Assembly: GCA_003993805.1 (NCBI GenBank)
Contig: RSEF01000003.1
Coordinates: 41,938,689-42,002,688 of the forward strand
Length of the DNA: 64,000 bases
Source of the DNA: Himantopus leucocephalus
Lineage: Eukaryota; Chordata; Aves; Charadriiformes; Recurvirostridae
Direction of reading: 5' to 3'
Shown piece by piece: positions 15,870-30,439 of the stretch (position 1 is the stretch's first letter; each line of letters starts with the position of its first letter). The notes under the pieces were generated by a model. The model made no database searches, was not told the DNA's origin, and saw only the letters and a program-made list of their open reading frames with translations. Made by a program: the position numbers and the translations under genes.

Positions 15870-16560
15870 AACTGCAAAAACACAGGATGGAGAACTACTG
15901 GCAGGGCAGTAGCACTGAAGAAGAGGATCTGGGAATAACAGTGGATCACAACCTAACCTGATTTAAAAATGTTGTTCTGTTATAAAAGGCAAATACAATA
16001 CTGGAATATCTAAGCAGAAGAACGGTGTATCAATATCTGACGTATTTCTTCCAGTCTCTTCAGTGCTGGAAAGGGATTAGCTCTAATATTGTTCCCTCTT
16101 TTGGGCACAAAATTCAAGAAGAATATGGACCAGTTGGAAAGAATCCACGAAACAGCCATGAAAATAAAAAAATTCTAGAAAACTTCATCTATGAAAATAT
16201 AGAACCATTGTATGGGTTTAATCATGAGAAGTTTGAAAAGAGACTAATACTTGTCTCAACCATTTAAGCAGTCACAACAGAGAAGAGAATAAATCAGTTC
16301 TCTGTGTTCACTGAAGATCGAGCTTAAGATCAATAGTCATGAGCCTAAACAACAAGGAGGAAGATTTAGATTAATTTTTAACTCTAGAAGCAGTGAAGTG
16401 CTGGAAGAGATTGGCTGGGTAAATGTGGAATCCTTCTTGGACATCATCAAGAACAAGTTGGATAAATGTGTTGAGAACAGCATGATCATATTTGGTTCTG
16501 ACCAAAAGTAGGGGAATGGACTAAATACTTCCCCAGATTCTCCCAGTTATACTGTCCATA
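15870..16560 (+). mobile_element. Ancient degraded CR1-like LINE (ORF2 C-terminal region and 3' UTR)
   Basis: Diverged but collinear CR1 text is visible: 'gaagaggatctgggaataacagtggatcacaa' near 15920, 'tatggaccagttggaaagaatcca' near 16125, 'gaagtgctggaagagattggctggg' near 16400, and 'tggttctgaccaaaagtaggggaatggactaaa' near 16495. These correspond to the reverse-transcriptase tail and the 3' UTR of an old CR1 family. Stops and frameshifts break the reading frame, and an 80-codon open stretch at 16025-16267 is a remnant of it. It is clearly older than the other CR1 copies in the window. Confidence 0.8.
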
Positions 16561-19500
16561 ACGTTCATGGAAGATTGCCATCCTAATTGACATCTACACT
16601 GCAGCCTTGAAAATGGAGAATAGGCAAGCAGACTCTTTCCTTCCAGATTCTCTGGCTGAGAAGCCCTAAAACTTAGGTACATATAAGTGATCCAAAGACT
16701 ACAAAATAAGAAGTCATTCAGCAGAAAACAACTCCCATTTAAGAATCCAAGCACTTGGCATGCAACAGATGACAGCAGTAAATTTTGATTCTGTCAGGGT
16801 GTTCCTTCTGTGGTGATCCCCATTTCCCTCTCCTACTTTCATATGACTCCCTAACTTCCCTCAGCAAGAAGAAATACAATATTGGAGGAGATTTGTCAGG
16901 GATATCAGAGAAGAAGAAAGTAGAAGGGTGAAGAAAAAGAATAATAAAGAAACAAGGCTGAAGAAATGTAACAGGACAGAGGGAAAGAAGATTCAAAGTT
17001 GACAGGCAGAAGAGTGTTCACGGAAAGATAAACATAAACCAAATTAAAATGAAAGTGGATTCAATGATCTGTTCTATGGGTACATACATTTCCCGAGGTC
17101 TGTATTATGATTCTGGATAAGTGATCCTGACACTTGTGTTTTCTCCCCAACTTTGCAACAGCCTTTAAGTCATTTAAGACAGGATTTTAAAAATGTTTTT
17201 ATTGTCCTAAATGCTGAGCATTTTATGACCCATGATTCCTCATATGGGACTATAAGCCTTTTAACAAAAATGGAAGCAGATGTTAGTCATAGCTGAGTAC
17301 TTTTAAGTGTCCCACTTCTGTATTCAAAGATAATGAGAATAATAAACCCTCCATATCCCACAGCACTATTGTGGGGAAAAATTCACTGTTGCTTTTGAGG
17401 TGCTCAAACACTACCCTGAAAAAAAGCCCAATAAAGAAATAGTAGCAAGAAAGATTAGAAAGTTGACAAAACTACAAACATCTTGTAAATAAAGAACTGT
17501 AAAATTAATCAAAAACAGAAACTGCTGTGAACAGATGGAAAACAACACATAACAATTACCAACATCTTCAGCATCTGTTCTGTCATCCAAAGTTAATTCT
17601 ACATTTAAAAACCAAAGCTAGCTGTTTAGCATAAACCAGTTACCTACTACTGTAAATCTAGTTGCATGCTAGTTATCCTTCCCTACTTTAACTCTTAGTG
17701 AATTATGAAATGTGCCAGCCACTTAGGTATGGAGAAAGAAGTCGCTCAGGGAACTGTTAAGAATAGCAATGACTGTGAATAACCCCACAGATGCAATCTG
17801 AGAAAGCATTTTCACATACAGAAATTGCTTTAGCTTTCACCTCTAGGATGAAAAGTCACTGTCCCTACCTCTCACTAATAAGGTCAGGTTTGGGCACCTC
17901 CAATGAAGCTGGCATTTCTGGTGGTTTAAGTGATGGGGACACCTGTCCCCCCAGGAGCTAAACTGAGAGTATAACTCACCTCATAGACATTACCAAACAG
18001 CCTGCATGTGTTAGCAACCTTGTCACTTATTCACCTGGCCTGGGTTCAAAACACTGACCTAAAAGTGAAAGGTTCCCCCCAGCCATGCATTCCCAACCAA
18101 TAAATTAAAAGTCCATCTTCAGTACTAGGTTATCTTTCATCATGAGTTGGGGTGTAGGAGCTATTATAATATTCCACTCGGAAGGCTTTGCAATACTGAG
18201 ACTTTTAATTATTATTGTCACCACCTTGCTAAGCAGTGACGAAGGTCAGGGAGAAAGCAAGTCAGCTTTCTCTTGGATGTGAATGACTTTTTCCAGTATA
18301 GTTTGTTCATTCACATCATATGCACGAATCCTCGGAAAAAAGATGGTCACAAACATCCAGGCACTATCTCTTTGAGAACCCTTTGTCCAAATGACAACAT
18401 CCTGCTGTCTTACAGCAGCCCTGGATAATTCATTTTAGCTAGATGGAATAATGGGAAGCAATGCCTTGCTGTTTGCAATGATCTTACCTCTTCATCTTCC
18501 CTCCTACTTCAATAACAACAAGCATGACATCATTTACAGTTATACACTACCCTTTTAATGACTCTAACCTCTTTGCCTTTTATGTAAAACAACAAGTATG
18601 TTAATACCTTGTCATAACAGAATTAATACCTCTGAATTGTTTGGATTACATCCCATTATTCAATGCATTAAAATGCTCAAGGTACAAGATTAGCACTACA
18701 GAATGGTAAATAAATGGTATAATCTGTGAAGTAAACATGAAGTTCTCAAATTACTACCAATTTCCGAGTTATAATAGCCCCCATTTTAAATTGCTTTCTC
18801 TAATAAGAGTGAAAAGACAGTGAGTAAAGACTCAACATCTGAGTCCTTGCTCTTCCACAGCTTTTTGTACAACTTCTTTCAAGTAGCAAAACCTCTTTAC
18901 ATGTCTGTCTAAAGTCTTTACCCCACAGTATAGGTGAAATGTAAATATGCTCCATGGACTCAGACTCCTAGATGCAGCATTAGAAGGGCTCTGTTCATCT
19001 CTAAAATTGAGTGATTGTGCAGTATTTTACAGTCTCATGTACGTTTTGCAAATTTAAAATGCTGTAGCAAGTGAAAGAACATTTATTTCACAAGCCTCAA
19101 AAAACAAATATTGGTGAAAAAACTACCTGTGAATCCAGCAGTTCTTAAACTGGAGGAAAGCTTTAAAAACAAAACAAAAACAAACAAAAAAAGACTAATG
19201 GAACAATACAAATGCAAAGCTTTGAGTAATCTATCTTCGATCAATGGCTTTTGCTTTCTTTTATTTTCAGATGTTGATTTTGTATTTCCTGCAAAGGAAA
19301 AGTTTATGGACAAGTTAATCTCTTTCAACAGGCCATATTGTTTCTAGCATTTAATAATTTAACAATTAACACATCATGGTAGATTTTTTTTTTTTACATG
19401 CAACACTGCCAAGTTTTGCCCTTCAAAATCTCCTACCCTTCAGTCTCCTACTGAAATCTGCAGAAATAGAGAAGCATCGCCCACAAGGACCTGTGCCTTT

Positions 19501-21668
19501 TAGATAGAGACACAGTACTCCCACACAGCATGACTGGGAGTGTACAGCATCCAGACTGAACCTCTGAGGACTGCCAGCTATTTGCATGGCACAACAGTAT
19601 TTTCCTCTAATAGCGTAACTTAACTTTAGAGCATATTAACCAAACATTGTCTGTTCCAATACACTGCACTTTGCAGAGCTTGAATTTACACTATAAAACC
19701 AAGTAATTCTGATATTGCAACCTGAAGTAGTATGGCCATAGCAACTAATATCTTACACAGCATTCCTGATCACTTTACACCGCAAAACTTTACAGCACAT
19801 ACCTACAAATAAATCAGTTCACGCCCAGTTGTCAGAGCTTTAAAACAGATTTGCCACTACAGTGCACAAAGTTGAGTGCAGCAAAGAAATGTTGTACACA
19901 TTTTTATAAAAGCTTTAATGGACTCTATCACCCATGCAATAAAGACTGCACCTTTGCATTTATATAGAAATATATATTCATATCTCATAAAGTGCTGTCC
20001 AAAAGATACCTCTCCCCAGCCAATCAGGTAGGACACAAGGGACCTAAGCAGAGAGCTTGCAGAGCGTAAAGTGTGTAGATTGTTAGAAACTCCAGCATAT
20101 GGATGCATACTCCCAAACATCTCTCTTTCGTGCGCCCTCTCTGTCTTGCTCTCTATAAGTTTCTAGATACAGATCTTGGGCAAACAAAATCAAGACAACT
20201 CCTGATAATTTTGAAGGCATATGCAATGAATGGAACAGTGAGCTATTTGCATTCCGGTGCTTTCTGGATCACTTTTGAGCAAAGCAATATTTGGGAGGTC
20301 TCACTGCAAGCATAGTTACACAAAGAGCTGTATTTAAGGCACGCTCTTTGGATCTAACTACTGAAAAACTGAGAAACACAAGGATAGGAAAAGGTATTTA
20401 CTCATTTCTACATGGCTCAGAAGGAGTTAATTCTGGAGCACCACCTTCCATGCTCAGCATTTCTACTTCACAAGCATATCAACAAACCAAAAGGCATCTT
20501 CAGAAAAGGATTCACAGCAAAAATGCCAACAGGTTTGAAGGAAACTGTTTCAGCAATGATAAAAGGTTTGAGACCAGCCATCTTTTCTGTTTTTTTCTCT
20601 TCCTCTATATTCTTTTCCAACTGCCCACTTCTTTGCTATTATGGAACAAAAGCATAATCTCTATTCTATTTGCCTTTCCCTCTACAGAGTTAATAACGAA
20701 GTAGAGGTAATCCAAAATGGGTCTTGAATATTGTGGTGGATCTGCAAGGGACAAATTTGCCGGTGTGCTTTAATGGTGCTCTGTGCTCTTTATACTGCCT
20801 GGGGCTTTCTCTCAAGTATATTAAACAAAGAACATGCATTACCACTACTCTATCAGTGCCAAATGAGCCTTCTTATAAAGAGATTGTATCTCCTGTTCTC
20901 CTTTCCAGTCTCAGGTCCTTTTCCACCAGCTGTGCCCTACAGTGCTCGTCCTGGTTTCCCAAGAGCTCCTGAACTATCGCTGATAGTGCTGGCTAACATT
21001 TTTGTTTCAGCAGATACATATTTAAGATGAGATGAAAGAAACATTCACACATTATAGTATGGTAGGAACTAAAGGTATGCCCTCTGGAAATAGAAGGATT
21101 AATTAAAGTAGGCTAATCCAGGATTTAGTTGACTGGATTTCCACATGTCTTTCCCTTGCTTTCTCTGTTGATTTTCTTCACCATGCTATCTTTATCCAGT
21201 AATTATATACTACATTGCCAGGTGAGTAAGTAAATCCGTCATAAATTGGTCAATAGAGTCAGTCAGAGTGGGATAAAAGTATGCTCCTATCCAGTTTATC
21301 AACATTCTTTAAAACACTTCCATAATCAGAAAAGCATGTTTTCTGACTAATAAAGCTAAAACAGATTTTGAAAAATTTTTCAATCACACACACACATATC
21401 TTTAAGTGCCTGACACAAATAAACAATGGGAAATGTATGCCAACAGTCAGATCCCAAGATATTTACACAGTAAATGTCATCCTTGCACTCTGTTGTGTAG
21501 TACGTTGGAAGACCACCAAATCTAGTTTCAATTGTAATCTAAACCAAGGTTTAAGTTGAGATTCTTATAGAGAAAGGAAAACCTCCTGCATTAATTCCCA
21601 ATTATGCAACAAAAATCTCCTCTGTGGCATATATGCCAGATTACTCAATGCAATATTTATCAGTACAC

Positions 21669-21768
21669 NNNNNNNNNNNNNNNNNNNNNNNNNNNNNNNN
21701 NNNNNNNNNNNNNNNNNNNNNNNNNNNNNNNNNNNNNNNNNNNNNNNNNNNNNNNNNNNNNNNNNNNN
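21669..21768. other. Assembly gap (100 N)
   Basis: Exactly 100 Ns, a conventional placeholder for a gap of unknown length, inside ACTN2 intron 1. Confidence 0.98.
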
Positions 21769-21821
21769 ATCACTTAATGCTAGATGGTTAAGCCTTTCTG
21801 TGAGTGCCAAAATAGCAGGCT

Positions 21822-21885
21822 GATTTTCAGAGGTGCAAACCAGACAGAAGTTCCTTCTGACGTCAGTGGAAATGCCTGGGTGTTC
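21822..21885. repeat. Possible ancient sauropsid interspersed repeat fragment
   Basis: The run 'ggctgattttcagaggtgca' followed by 'gacgtcagtggaaatgcctgggtgttcaacacct' resembles a low-copy old repeat with inverted halves (…cagaggtgctgagcac… / …tgctcagcacct…) that I recall from reptile and bird genomes. I cannot assign a family name, and the match is by eye only. Confidence 0.35.
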
Positions 21886-22235
21886 AACACCTATAAAAAA
21901 TATGAGTGTTTCCTTAGATGCTTAAGGAATAATCACAGATGCTAATTTTAGACTAGGGTAGTCACTTTCCGCAGACTCCTGCTATGGTAGTGGGGGTGAG
22001 CAAGGCTTTTCTAGGGAGCAGTTGAGAGTAGAAGCCATCTGCTCTAAAATAAGTTCTGCTAGTTATCAAAGTAATGGACGGCTGGACTGATTTTGCTTAC
22101 AGGCTTTTGAAGAGAAATAAGAACAAGTTTCAAATTTCAAGTTGAAGGGATTCTGACAGTTAAGAGCAGTTAGGCAGAGGCATTTGAAGTAAATGGAAAA
22201 TCTTGCTCATACTGAGTACAGTAAGCACTTAGCAC

Positions 22236-22345
22236 CTTCATCTGTAAAGCCAGCACATAGGTATTACAACCACTATTTTGGAGACAAAGACATGGACAAA
22301 GGGATATGTCCTTCTAACTCAAAAGCAGGGAAAACTGGGACCAGG
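22236..22345 (-). mobile_element. Possible MIR-like SINE relic
   Basis: The stretch 'ttacaaccactattttggagacaaagacatggac' followed by 'aagcagggaaaactgggacc' resembles the reverse complement of the MIR core and tail (…attttacagatggggaaactgaggcacagag … agagctgggaattgaacccagg). It is strongly diverged. Confidence 0.4.
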
Positions 22346-25300
22346 AGCAGCAGTGCCCATTCTTGCGCTCAGGACACAAATTCAGGACTAACTTTCTCAC
22401 CATGTGCACACATGGAAACTTAAGGTTGAAATACAGAAACTAACTGAGCATTAGCTAGACAACTGTCAGCTTCTGCTTCCCTCTGGACAGGCCTTCTAAA
22501 GAATGAAGCGTATTTCTACAAGCTACCCTTTCAAGTGGGACGCTTTCCTAAAAGGAGAACATTGCATTTCAAAGTCTTCTACCTCTGTCTCTGCAGATGC
22601 TCTGTTCCTGCAGAGCAGTACCACCTGCCGTGTAATCCTTTCACATCAGTAGTTTGAGGATTACTAGGACCATGCTATCTTGATCTGTATTGAGGAGTTA
22701 CTTGTACTGCCAGCAGGAAGAGCTACTGCAGAATATGTACAGAAACAGTCACAGAGGGTGATCATAACATGGTGTTTGCCCGTTAAATGATGTGGAAAGA
22801 GGTAACTTCTATCTTTAAATACACACCAAATTTTATCAGGTAGAAAAACAGCATTGTATAGCACCTGTATATTTATTATCAGCTTTATGCATCAAGTCTC
22901 TCAACATGAGGCACATTTAAAACCAACAAATCCAGTGACATTATAAGAAAAAAACGTCACACACCCTTATCACAGCATTTCATGCAATGATGTTCTTCAG
23001 ACACTGAAGACTTGAAAATCACCCCAAACTACTAGTAATGAAATTTAATTTAGGAGGAAATGGAGTGTTTGGTGTGAATACATTTTTGTTCTGGTATCAG
23101 CTGAGAGTAAAGAATGCATAGCCATGAAAGACATACTCACTCAGAGTCAGCAACTTTTCACTGCTTACAGTAGAGGAATACCATATCAGTTACACATTGT
23201 TTATCCCCACAATTAGGGTTCAGAAGAAATTATGCTTGGCAGTAAAGCCATCCAAAACAACTCAATTTTGCCACCTGTGTAACCACTTTTGTATTTGCTT
23301 GCTTGCAAAGATATAAAATAACATGCAGGAGGGACGTCTTTTGACTTGGGACAAAGCTAAGCAGCACAGATTCCCATCTAATTCTATTTCACTGACATGC
23401 TTCTTCCTGCATCATGTCCACCTGCATTCCAGATACAAATCCAATGCATTCTTCTGTAAGCAGGCTCTGCAGTATAACTTGTAAAACACTATCAATATCT
23501 ATATAGTATTGAGCATTCACAATTAAAGAAAATTGTAATGCTTAGTCTCACCGAAATTAATTCAGTAGAACTGTACAGTGCAATACAGAAGTTGCTACCT
23601 AAACTAAACATCATTAAAGGGATCACAGTTTATGCAACAGTGACTAAATTTATGTTAGGCATTTGGTATCTGATTTTTCCATCATAATGATGAAACCCCT
23701 CTTGTCTTACTTGTAAGAGGATGGAAGGGCTTTGGTGGAAGATTTTGAAATGTGTTACCCCCTTAGCAAAAAGCAGTCAAAATTCAACTTGCTGAGCTGT
23801 CTTAGTTTGATTTGGAAATTGGTGATATAATCATGATATTTTCTTACTGGGATTCATTAGTTTACAGAATATACCTGAGCCCTGCTTTTGCTTGCACAGG
23901 GCTACAAATTGTATGAGCGTGGATTCCCTACTTACTCCAGTCTCAAGGCTGAAGACACACAGTGCTCTTCCAAGCAAACACCTCTCATGTCTCTCTCTTC
24001 AGCTCTCCAGTGACCCAAACACAGATCCACTGCAAGATACAGACCTCCCACCCCCAAGAGATTATAGCAAAGTCCACTGCTTAACAACACAGCTTTTCTC
24101 TAGCTCTTAAGCACCTTGGTTGCAGCTTATGGAAACCCACTTAGATCCATACTTTCTTCCAATCCTTATTGTCTTACTAATTGGATCAGCATATCTGCAG
24201 ACATTTTACTATATGAATTTCAGGGGAGGCTGCAGTGTGTATCTGTAAGTGCAGGCAGGAGGTAGCCTATGCTTCCCATTATAAAACGGTTCTTATAATT
24301 TCTTTTCATAACCCTACAGTTCTGTTGCTGGCAGATACTTGGGGGTGAGTGGCAATTAACAGCTGAATTGGGACTGTAGGAATTATCCATTTGACAACAC
24401 TGACAAAAACATACAGAGCCTGGAATGGGTCAACATTAAGAGGGCTATTTGAGTTTAAATAGCAAATACAATATTGAGTAATATATTGATTTTCCACACT
24501 TAGTATTGATAAAGAAATCCTTCCCATTTGAAAAAAACTACTCCCATAAACGTTTCTAGTTAAGTGAATTTCATAACAGCTTTCTTTGATTTTTCCTTCA
24601 TACACCAGCACCACAGTATTCAGGGCCCTCTTTAGCTGCACATTTTATTGACAGCTTCCAAGACAGAATATGAAGCACATTGACAAAATACAATCGTTCC
24701 ACTACCCTTTCAGCATGCTTCTCTCAAGCACCATTCCATGCAAGTAACATCAGCAAGAAGAATTTAACATGTTACTATTTTAACAAGCACTAATCTCTAA
24801 GAGGCCAATCATACAAGAACAAGCCATAAACACATCCCATATTTCTATACAGAGCCCCTCTACCCTCATGGCAACTCTTCATAGGACTAGAGAAACTGCA
24901 ACTCCATGTCCTTCTGTTGCATCAATGTCTGATATTTAGGATAGTATAGGCTGAAAAATCAAGACACGCTGTGGCAGAAAAAAATGAAGTCTGTCCATTG
25001 ATTACCAAGTTCTGAGTCAGGCCCTATATGGGGCCATCTCCCACTGAGAAGGTCAGCCACAGAGCAAAAGGAAATCAGAGATATTTTACGTGTGTGTTCT
25101 TAATACTAGAGGTTTTGGCATCCACTGTTTGAAAAGAAAATTCTTGATGCACCTGGAGGAGAAGCACTGGCCTCGGAGTGCTGAAATTTCATGCTACCGT
25201 AAGGCACACTCTGCATCTATAGTGGCATTTATCATTTGGCAAGACATTGTTCTTCTATAGAAGACAGTCACAGTACTGGCTGAATAACAGGAAAAAAAAT

Positions 25301-27369
25301 AAGTCTAAAAAGGTGAAATTGTTTGCTAACTATTGGTAGTAATATAAAATCCTGCATTTCAATCTACAGAATTTCCAAGACACCTACATCGTCCTAATTC
25401 TGTGCATAAAAGGTAAGGGAGGCAGAGAACTGCAGTGTAGGACTCAGTATAGTGCATGATTTTTCCACTGACTATCATTCTGCTTTTGACTCTGGAGGAT
25501 TTTCCTCTTAACAAATTAAAATCCCCTTCTGAAATGAGTCCTAAAGCTACTGAACTCAGGACCCCCATCTTTATCAGAAATACCCAACTGTTAACAGGTA
25601 AGTACTAGGAATAAATAATGAGAACACTGATACTCTCTTAGAAATGAGTGTACCTTTTGCCTCCCTCACACCTCCTACATTCACTGGTTCTCATCCAGAC
25701 CCTGTTTGTGTTGCTCACTTGCAGAGGGGAATCTCTGTGCCTTCTCAAAAATCCCACTGGTATTCCATGTGGGTAAAAAGTGTCACCTGATTAAAAACCC
25801 TCAAGAGATGGATGGACTCAATCCGGAGCCTCTAAATCCATGAGGAGTGGTTCTACAGTACTGAATTTTGCTGGTGGCATCCAGCCTCTCCTGCCAACAT
25901 TTTTCTGCCTTACATTTGTTTTTCATTCATTCAGGCTTGGTTATTTCTCTCCTCCTCTTCCTGGTTGAAGAATGAAGCTGTTTTCTTCTGCTACTTCATT
26001 TGTCTTATCACTCACCAGTAGACTTCTTCCAGGAAGAGGTTTCTGATAAGAAATCAATTTAGATTCCGTCCATAGAAGACCACACTTCAGAGTGAATCCG
26101 GGACACTGACTGCAACTCTATTTATAGACGCTGAAGTCAGACTGAACATAAGGTCAATTTCTCTTTCAGGCTGCAATGAACCTCTAAAATCTGCTGAACG
26201 TACTGAAGTTGCAGCAACACTAGAAAAAGGATGCTGTCCATAATTCATAGTCCTTGGAGCTTCTTCCAAATAATTTGCCAGACTTGTGGCTTCCAAATGC
26301 ATCTTTTTTATTTGCAAGGACAACAGGAGTTGTATTACCAGCCAAAGGAGGTAATGCAGACAAATCCTTATAGGTCACACTGAAAATGTAATCTGATATG
26401 TACTGCTGGAGACTGAAAGACACAGCTTCTTTCCTAAAGAACCTTTTCCAAAGTCCTCACTCACACACAGTGTTCAGTATCATCAAGAACATTTGCATTC
26501 ACAAAGAGTGCAATATCAAGGTAAACAAATATTCTGAGTCTTCTTGTTTATTCAATACCACTGTAAAAGAAACATCAAAATGGTCAGAAATTGCATTGAC
26601 ACCTACACTCAAACCCTTCTGCATTAAGGAGGCGGTGGTATCAGGGCCGTAACAGCAAACTAGAATAAGGTCATTCATCTATAATAACAGCAATAAGGAA
26701 GGAGTATGTTCCCAGTTCTTTCCTTACATGTGTTAACGCAACTGTCAGAGACATGTTTGAATGACTGGAGAAGACATAGATGAAATATGTGGAGCCAATT
26801 TAGTGCTTTACAATACAACTGTCCTGAAGAAGGGATCACACCTGTTTCACAACTTTCAGATCTTTATCCTGAAGGCTTAACCCTGCCTTGACAAACTAAC
26901 AAGCTACATTTCACGTCAAAGTTTAAAAAAGCACACTCCTATAATAAAGTATTCATAGCAAAAGTTACAAATAAGAAAGAGCACCATTTAACACACAGCT
27001 CACTAAGTAATGTTGGCAGTTCAAACACCTTGCAAACACCACAATGTTTGCATTTTGAGTGGCACTGTTGTGCTCAGTTTCGTAAACTAAGGGACGCTGC
27101 ATTTTCCTATGTTCCTTTTAGATGTATTGAGATACAGGCTAGTGAAAACTAAAAGGTTTGTGGAGTTTGTGGAACTTTTTTTGCAAACTTAAGAAATAAG
27201 TTTATCATGGAGAGAAGAGAAATCAGGTTCTAAGTCTTCTGCTATGAGCTAGTATGATTTTTACTTCCACTCCAGTCCAGCAGGGTAGGGACTGAAAGAC
27301 AGCTAATCACTAGTCTGACATACCATAGAACCAACCACTTCTATCAGTTGTTAAAAATACCACTGCTGT

Positions 27370-27510
27370 CCTGTTTTTACCAGTGGGAAAACCAAGGTCT
27401 GAGGTGAGTTGATCTTGCCTAAGGTTACACAGCAGAGTGAAGAAGGGAATCCCACTCCCTCTGGGCAGACTTTTTGATTTCCAATACTTTTCTATTCCTG
27501 TGTGGTACTG
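27370..27510 (-). mobile_element. MIR-like SINE, reverse orientation
   Basis: The order of blocks follows reversed MIR: 'tttttaccagtgggaaaacc', 'gaggtgagttgatcttgcct', 'aaggttacacagcagagtg', 'gaatcccactccctctgg', then 'ttccaatacttttctattcc'. This is the familiar 'gaggcacagag … cttgcccaaggtcacacagc … ggaattgaacccagg' layout. The copy is old and diverged, in ACTN2 intron 1. Confidence 0.7.
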
Positions 27511-29283
27511 AAGAAACAAGGGGCCGCTTTCATAGACCTTTTAACTGCTCTTTAAGTGCAGTGGCCAGTACTGGGTCAAGGAGCAGACTTCCGAAGTTTC
27601 CAATGTCATGGTTCTCACCTACACATTCAAGATACCAAGGCTGTAGTTCTCTAATTAGGTCCTACTGAAGACAGTGTGTCCACCCAAAATACATTTTTTT
27701 TTGTTATTTAGTCTTTCTTTAAAGATGCTGCCAGAAATTTCCAACCATATGATCCTGTTTAAGTTTTACCAGTAATGTATAATGCAGCAAATGGTCAATT
27801 TGTTGTATTTTCTTGGTTTGACACAGTCTACGTGTTACCCCAACTAAACCATTTCAACTGATGTTCACATTCAGAGAGACAGAGCTAAGCTACAACTCAG
27901 CTTCCTTTCCTATAGTGTACTTCATATTTATTCTGATATCTGCAAGGAGCCTGGATTACAGCAGACCATAATACTCTATGAACCATGGTTATAATTAGGC
28001 GTCACATCCATTGTAATCCTATGGACGTCATCATGTGTTACCAGCATCTGTTGACAGATCTCATACCAGGCATATCACTGAAATGGCAAGTCTGGAGAGG
28101 GCAGCCCACAATAGAAACAATGGCATTTATTTTTGGTTTGTTCCAAGACTGTCTAATAGAAAATATATGCTGCCAACTGCCAGGACTCCACTGAGATCAT
28201 TTTTCAATGTTATATTACCAGTTAGAACAAAGATCTGTGCCCATGTATCTGCAATCTTCTCCTAATAAATAAGGAAATAAAGCAAGCACTTTCTGCAACT
28301 GTCCCAGCACCAATCAGAAAAAGACAGAAGCCTTGAAATTTTATTTTTTCATAAAACTGGCAACATAGAGTAGCAAAGCCACAATCTCTCTATGGAAGTA
28401 AAGCAGAGTTTGCTTAAATTTATGAATGTGGAAACCTGACTTTCTGCTGAAGCACTGTCTGTTTGGAGGAATGGAAATAAAAAATTTGCTATGGGGTCTT
28501 ATACTAACTACTCCCTGTCCTTCTGTGAAAGTCAAGAGACTTCCTGTAAACATAAGAAATCCTACAGAATCCAAATTCTCTTTATTTTTTATCATTTACC
28601 TGCATTGTAGGAAAACTGTATTAGAGCACTGACTATCTAGCAACCTGTCCATTATTTCTTTATTTTGAATACAGCATTCTCTGAAATGCTGGACAATAGA
28701 ATCCTAATCAGATGTAACCACGACCTGTTACGGCTGAGCAATTTCAAATCACTAAAGCACTAACATAATTTCCATTCTCATAAAACATAAAAGAGTAGTT
28801 CACCCTCTAAAGAGTGTCAAATTAAAACAAATGTCAGTGTTGATGAGTACAGTTTAATAATTGGTCAGGAGTTGCAGCAGCTGGCAGATCAAGAAAAGTG
28901 AACTTCAACCTAGCCCAGAACTTCTCCCACTATACTTGTACAGCCGGATACGAACAGGTGTGAACGTAGGAAAATGAACATAGGAAAATGAACAAAACCA
29001 GCTAAAACTCACAGGAGGAGGAAGAATACAAGTAAAAACTGAGATGAAAATATTGGCTCTACTGATTTTAATGGAAAAGCAAACCCATTGGCCCCAACAA
29101 TGCTAACAACTCCTACTTTTATCACTATACTCTTATAGTACAGCTTTTATAGAAGCTGTGACTGTAACAGCGGGCCAGACTCTGTCATCAGATAGAAGTT
29201 AGCAACTTCTTAAATTTTTGAAGTGAACTGCTCACCTATAGCAAAAAGCATATTCAACCTTATTGTCTGAAGCATTGTTTCTT

Positions 29284-29310
29284 CTCTCTCCCCCCCCTTT
29301 TTTTTTTTTC
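29284..29310 (+). repeat. Polypyrimidine run (C then T homopolymers)
   Basis: A short CT tract runs into a C stretch and then a long T stretch. It is a simple repeat in ACTN2 intron 1, about 1 kb downstream of the exon 1 donor in transcript direction. Confidence 0.9.
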
Positions 29311-30304
29311 ATTCTTGTAACCAGCAGATAACCTTTTAATCCCAGATCTGTCAGCTGTGACTTCAACATCACCTTTTACATTAGGAAGTAACAAATCCTT
29401 TACAATATTTCATCTGTCTCTTTTCTATATGCTGCTTAAAACTCAGTGTTCTGAAATTAGATATTGCAAATATTACTAAAGTACCAAACCATTGACAAGG
29501 CTGCTGATGGGATTATCACCTCTGCCTATGTTCAGAAAAAGAGCACAGGCAGTACTTGCCGGCATAATAGTTTTCTTACACCTAAAAGGCAAGAAGCATT
29601 TCCTCTACAATGGTATCTTCCCAGGAGTTTACAGACCCATTTTTTCCCAGACAGTGAATTGGCATGTGGGAACCTAATCATGAAACACAGTTTTCCAAAT
29701 CTAGCCTGGATATATTTATATGCAATATTTTCCTTGTCAGATCATTCAGTCAGAATTAAGAGTAAATTCTAATAAGAGCTGACTCGCAAGATCACAATTT
29801 CAAGAGTGATTTCTCAGTCTCCTCTCAGAAGTATTTCAAACTTTTTTTGCACATCAATTTTGAACCATCTCATTCATCTCCCATTTTACAATTGCAATTT
29901 ACTGTTTTTGAAAAGCAATAAGGCACACACATTCAGAGTCTGCTTTTCAGAAGGAAGACCCAGGAAGTGAAGTTAAAAATTACTGAAATACTAATATGTA
30001 AACCTAGAGGTACTGACAGAATATTTCCAGTGCAATATAAAAAGAAACTCCTGGGTCTCATAAATCAGTTTCACCTTACATAGGTTCCACTTAAGAATCC
30101 ATAAAGTGAATGCTTTATCCTCAAAATATGGTATAGCTAATACATATTATATATATGCTTTATATGATGTAAAATATATTCTCTAACAAAATTAGAACCT
30201 CTTACTGCACAGCCCTGGCAATTCCAGATGCAGCATGGCAATAAGAGAGGACATCATTCAACACAGAAGCACATACACAGACACACATTACTTTATTTCC
30301 AGAC

Positions 30305-30439
30305 CTTCCTTTGCTGTTTCTCCCATGCTGGGTCCAGGAGCAGGTCCCTGTCCCATTCTTCTTCTTGGGTCATGTACTCATCTTCTTCATAGTTGTAGGT
30401 GTACTGCATGTTTGTTTCTATCTGGTTCATGCTATTCAT
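30305..30439 (-). CDS. ACTN2: ACTN2 coding exon 1 (alpha-actinin-2 N-terminus)
   Basis: Reading leftward from the ATG at 30439-30437, 45 codons encode [20 protein letters not shown], then [20 protein letters not shown] and KQQRK. As I recall it, this is the N-terminus of chicken alpha-actinin-2. The human protein begins at the second ATG (MNQIE), so the upstream ATG (giving MNS) is the bird-type start. The exon ends AAG and is followed by GT (30304-30303), phase 0, joining exactly to TFTAW in exon 2. It encodes the flexible acidic head before the first calponin-homology domain. Mature alpha-actinin-2 is an antiparallel dimer that anchors thin filaments and titin at sarcomeric Z-discs. The transcript's 5' UTR lies to the right. 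Confidence 0.97.

Noticed and set aside
16025..16267. 80-codon plus-strand frame
   Set aside because: Decayed CR1 ORF2 remnant rather than a gene.
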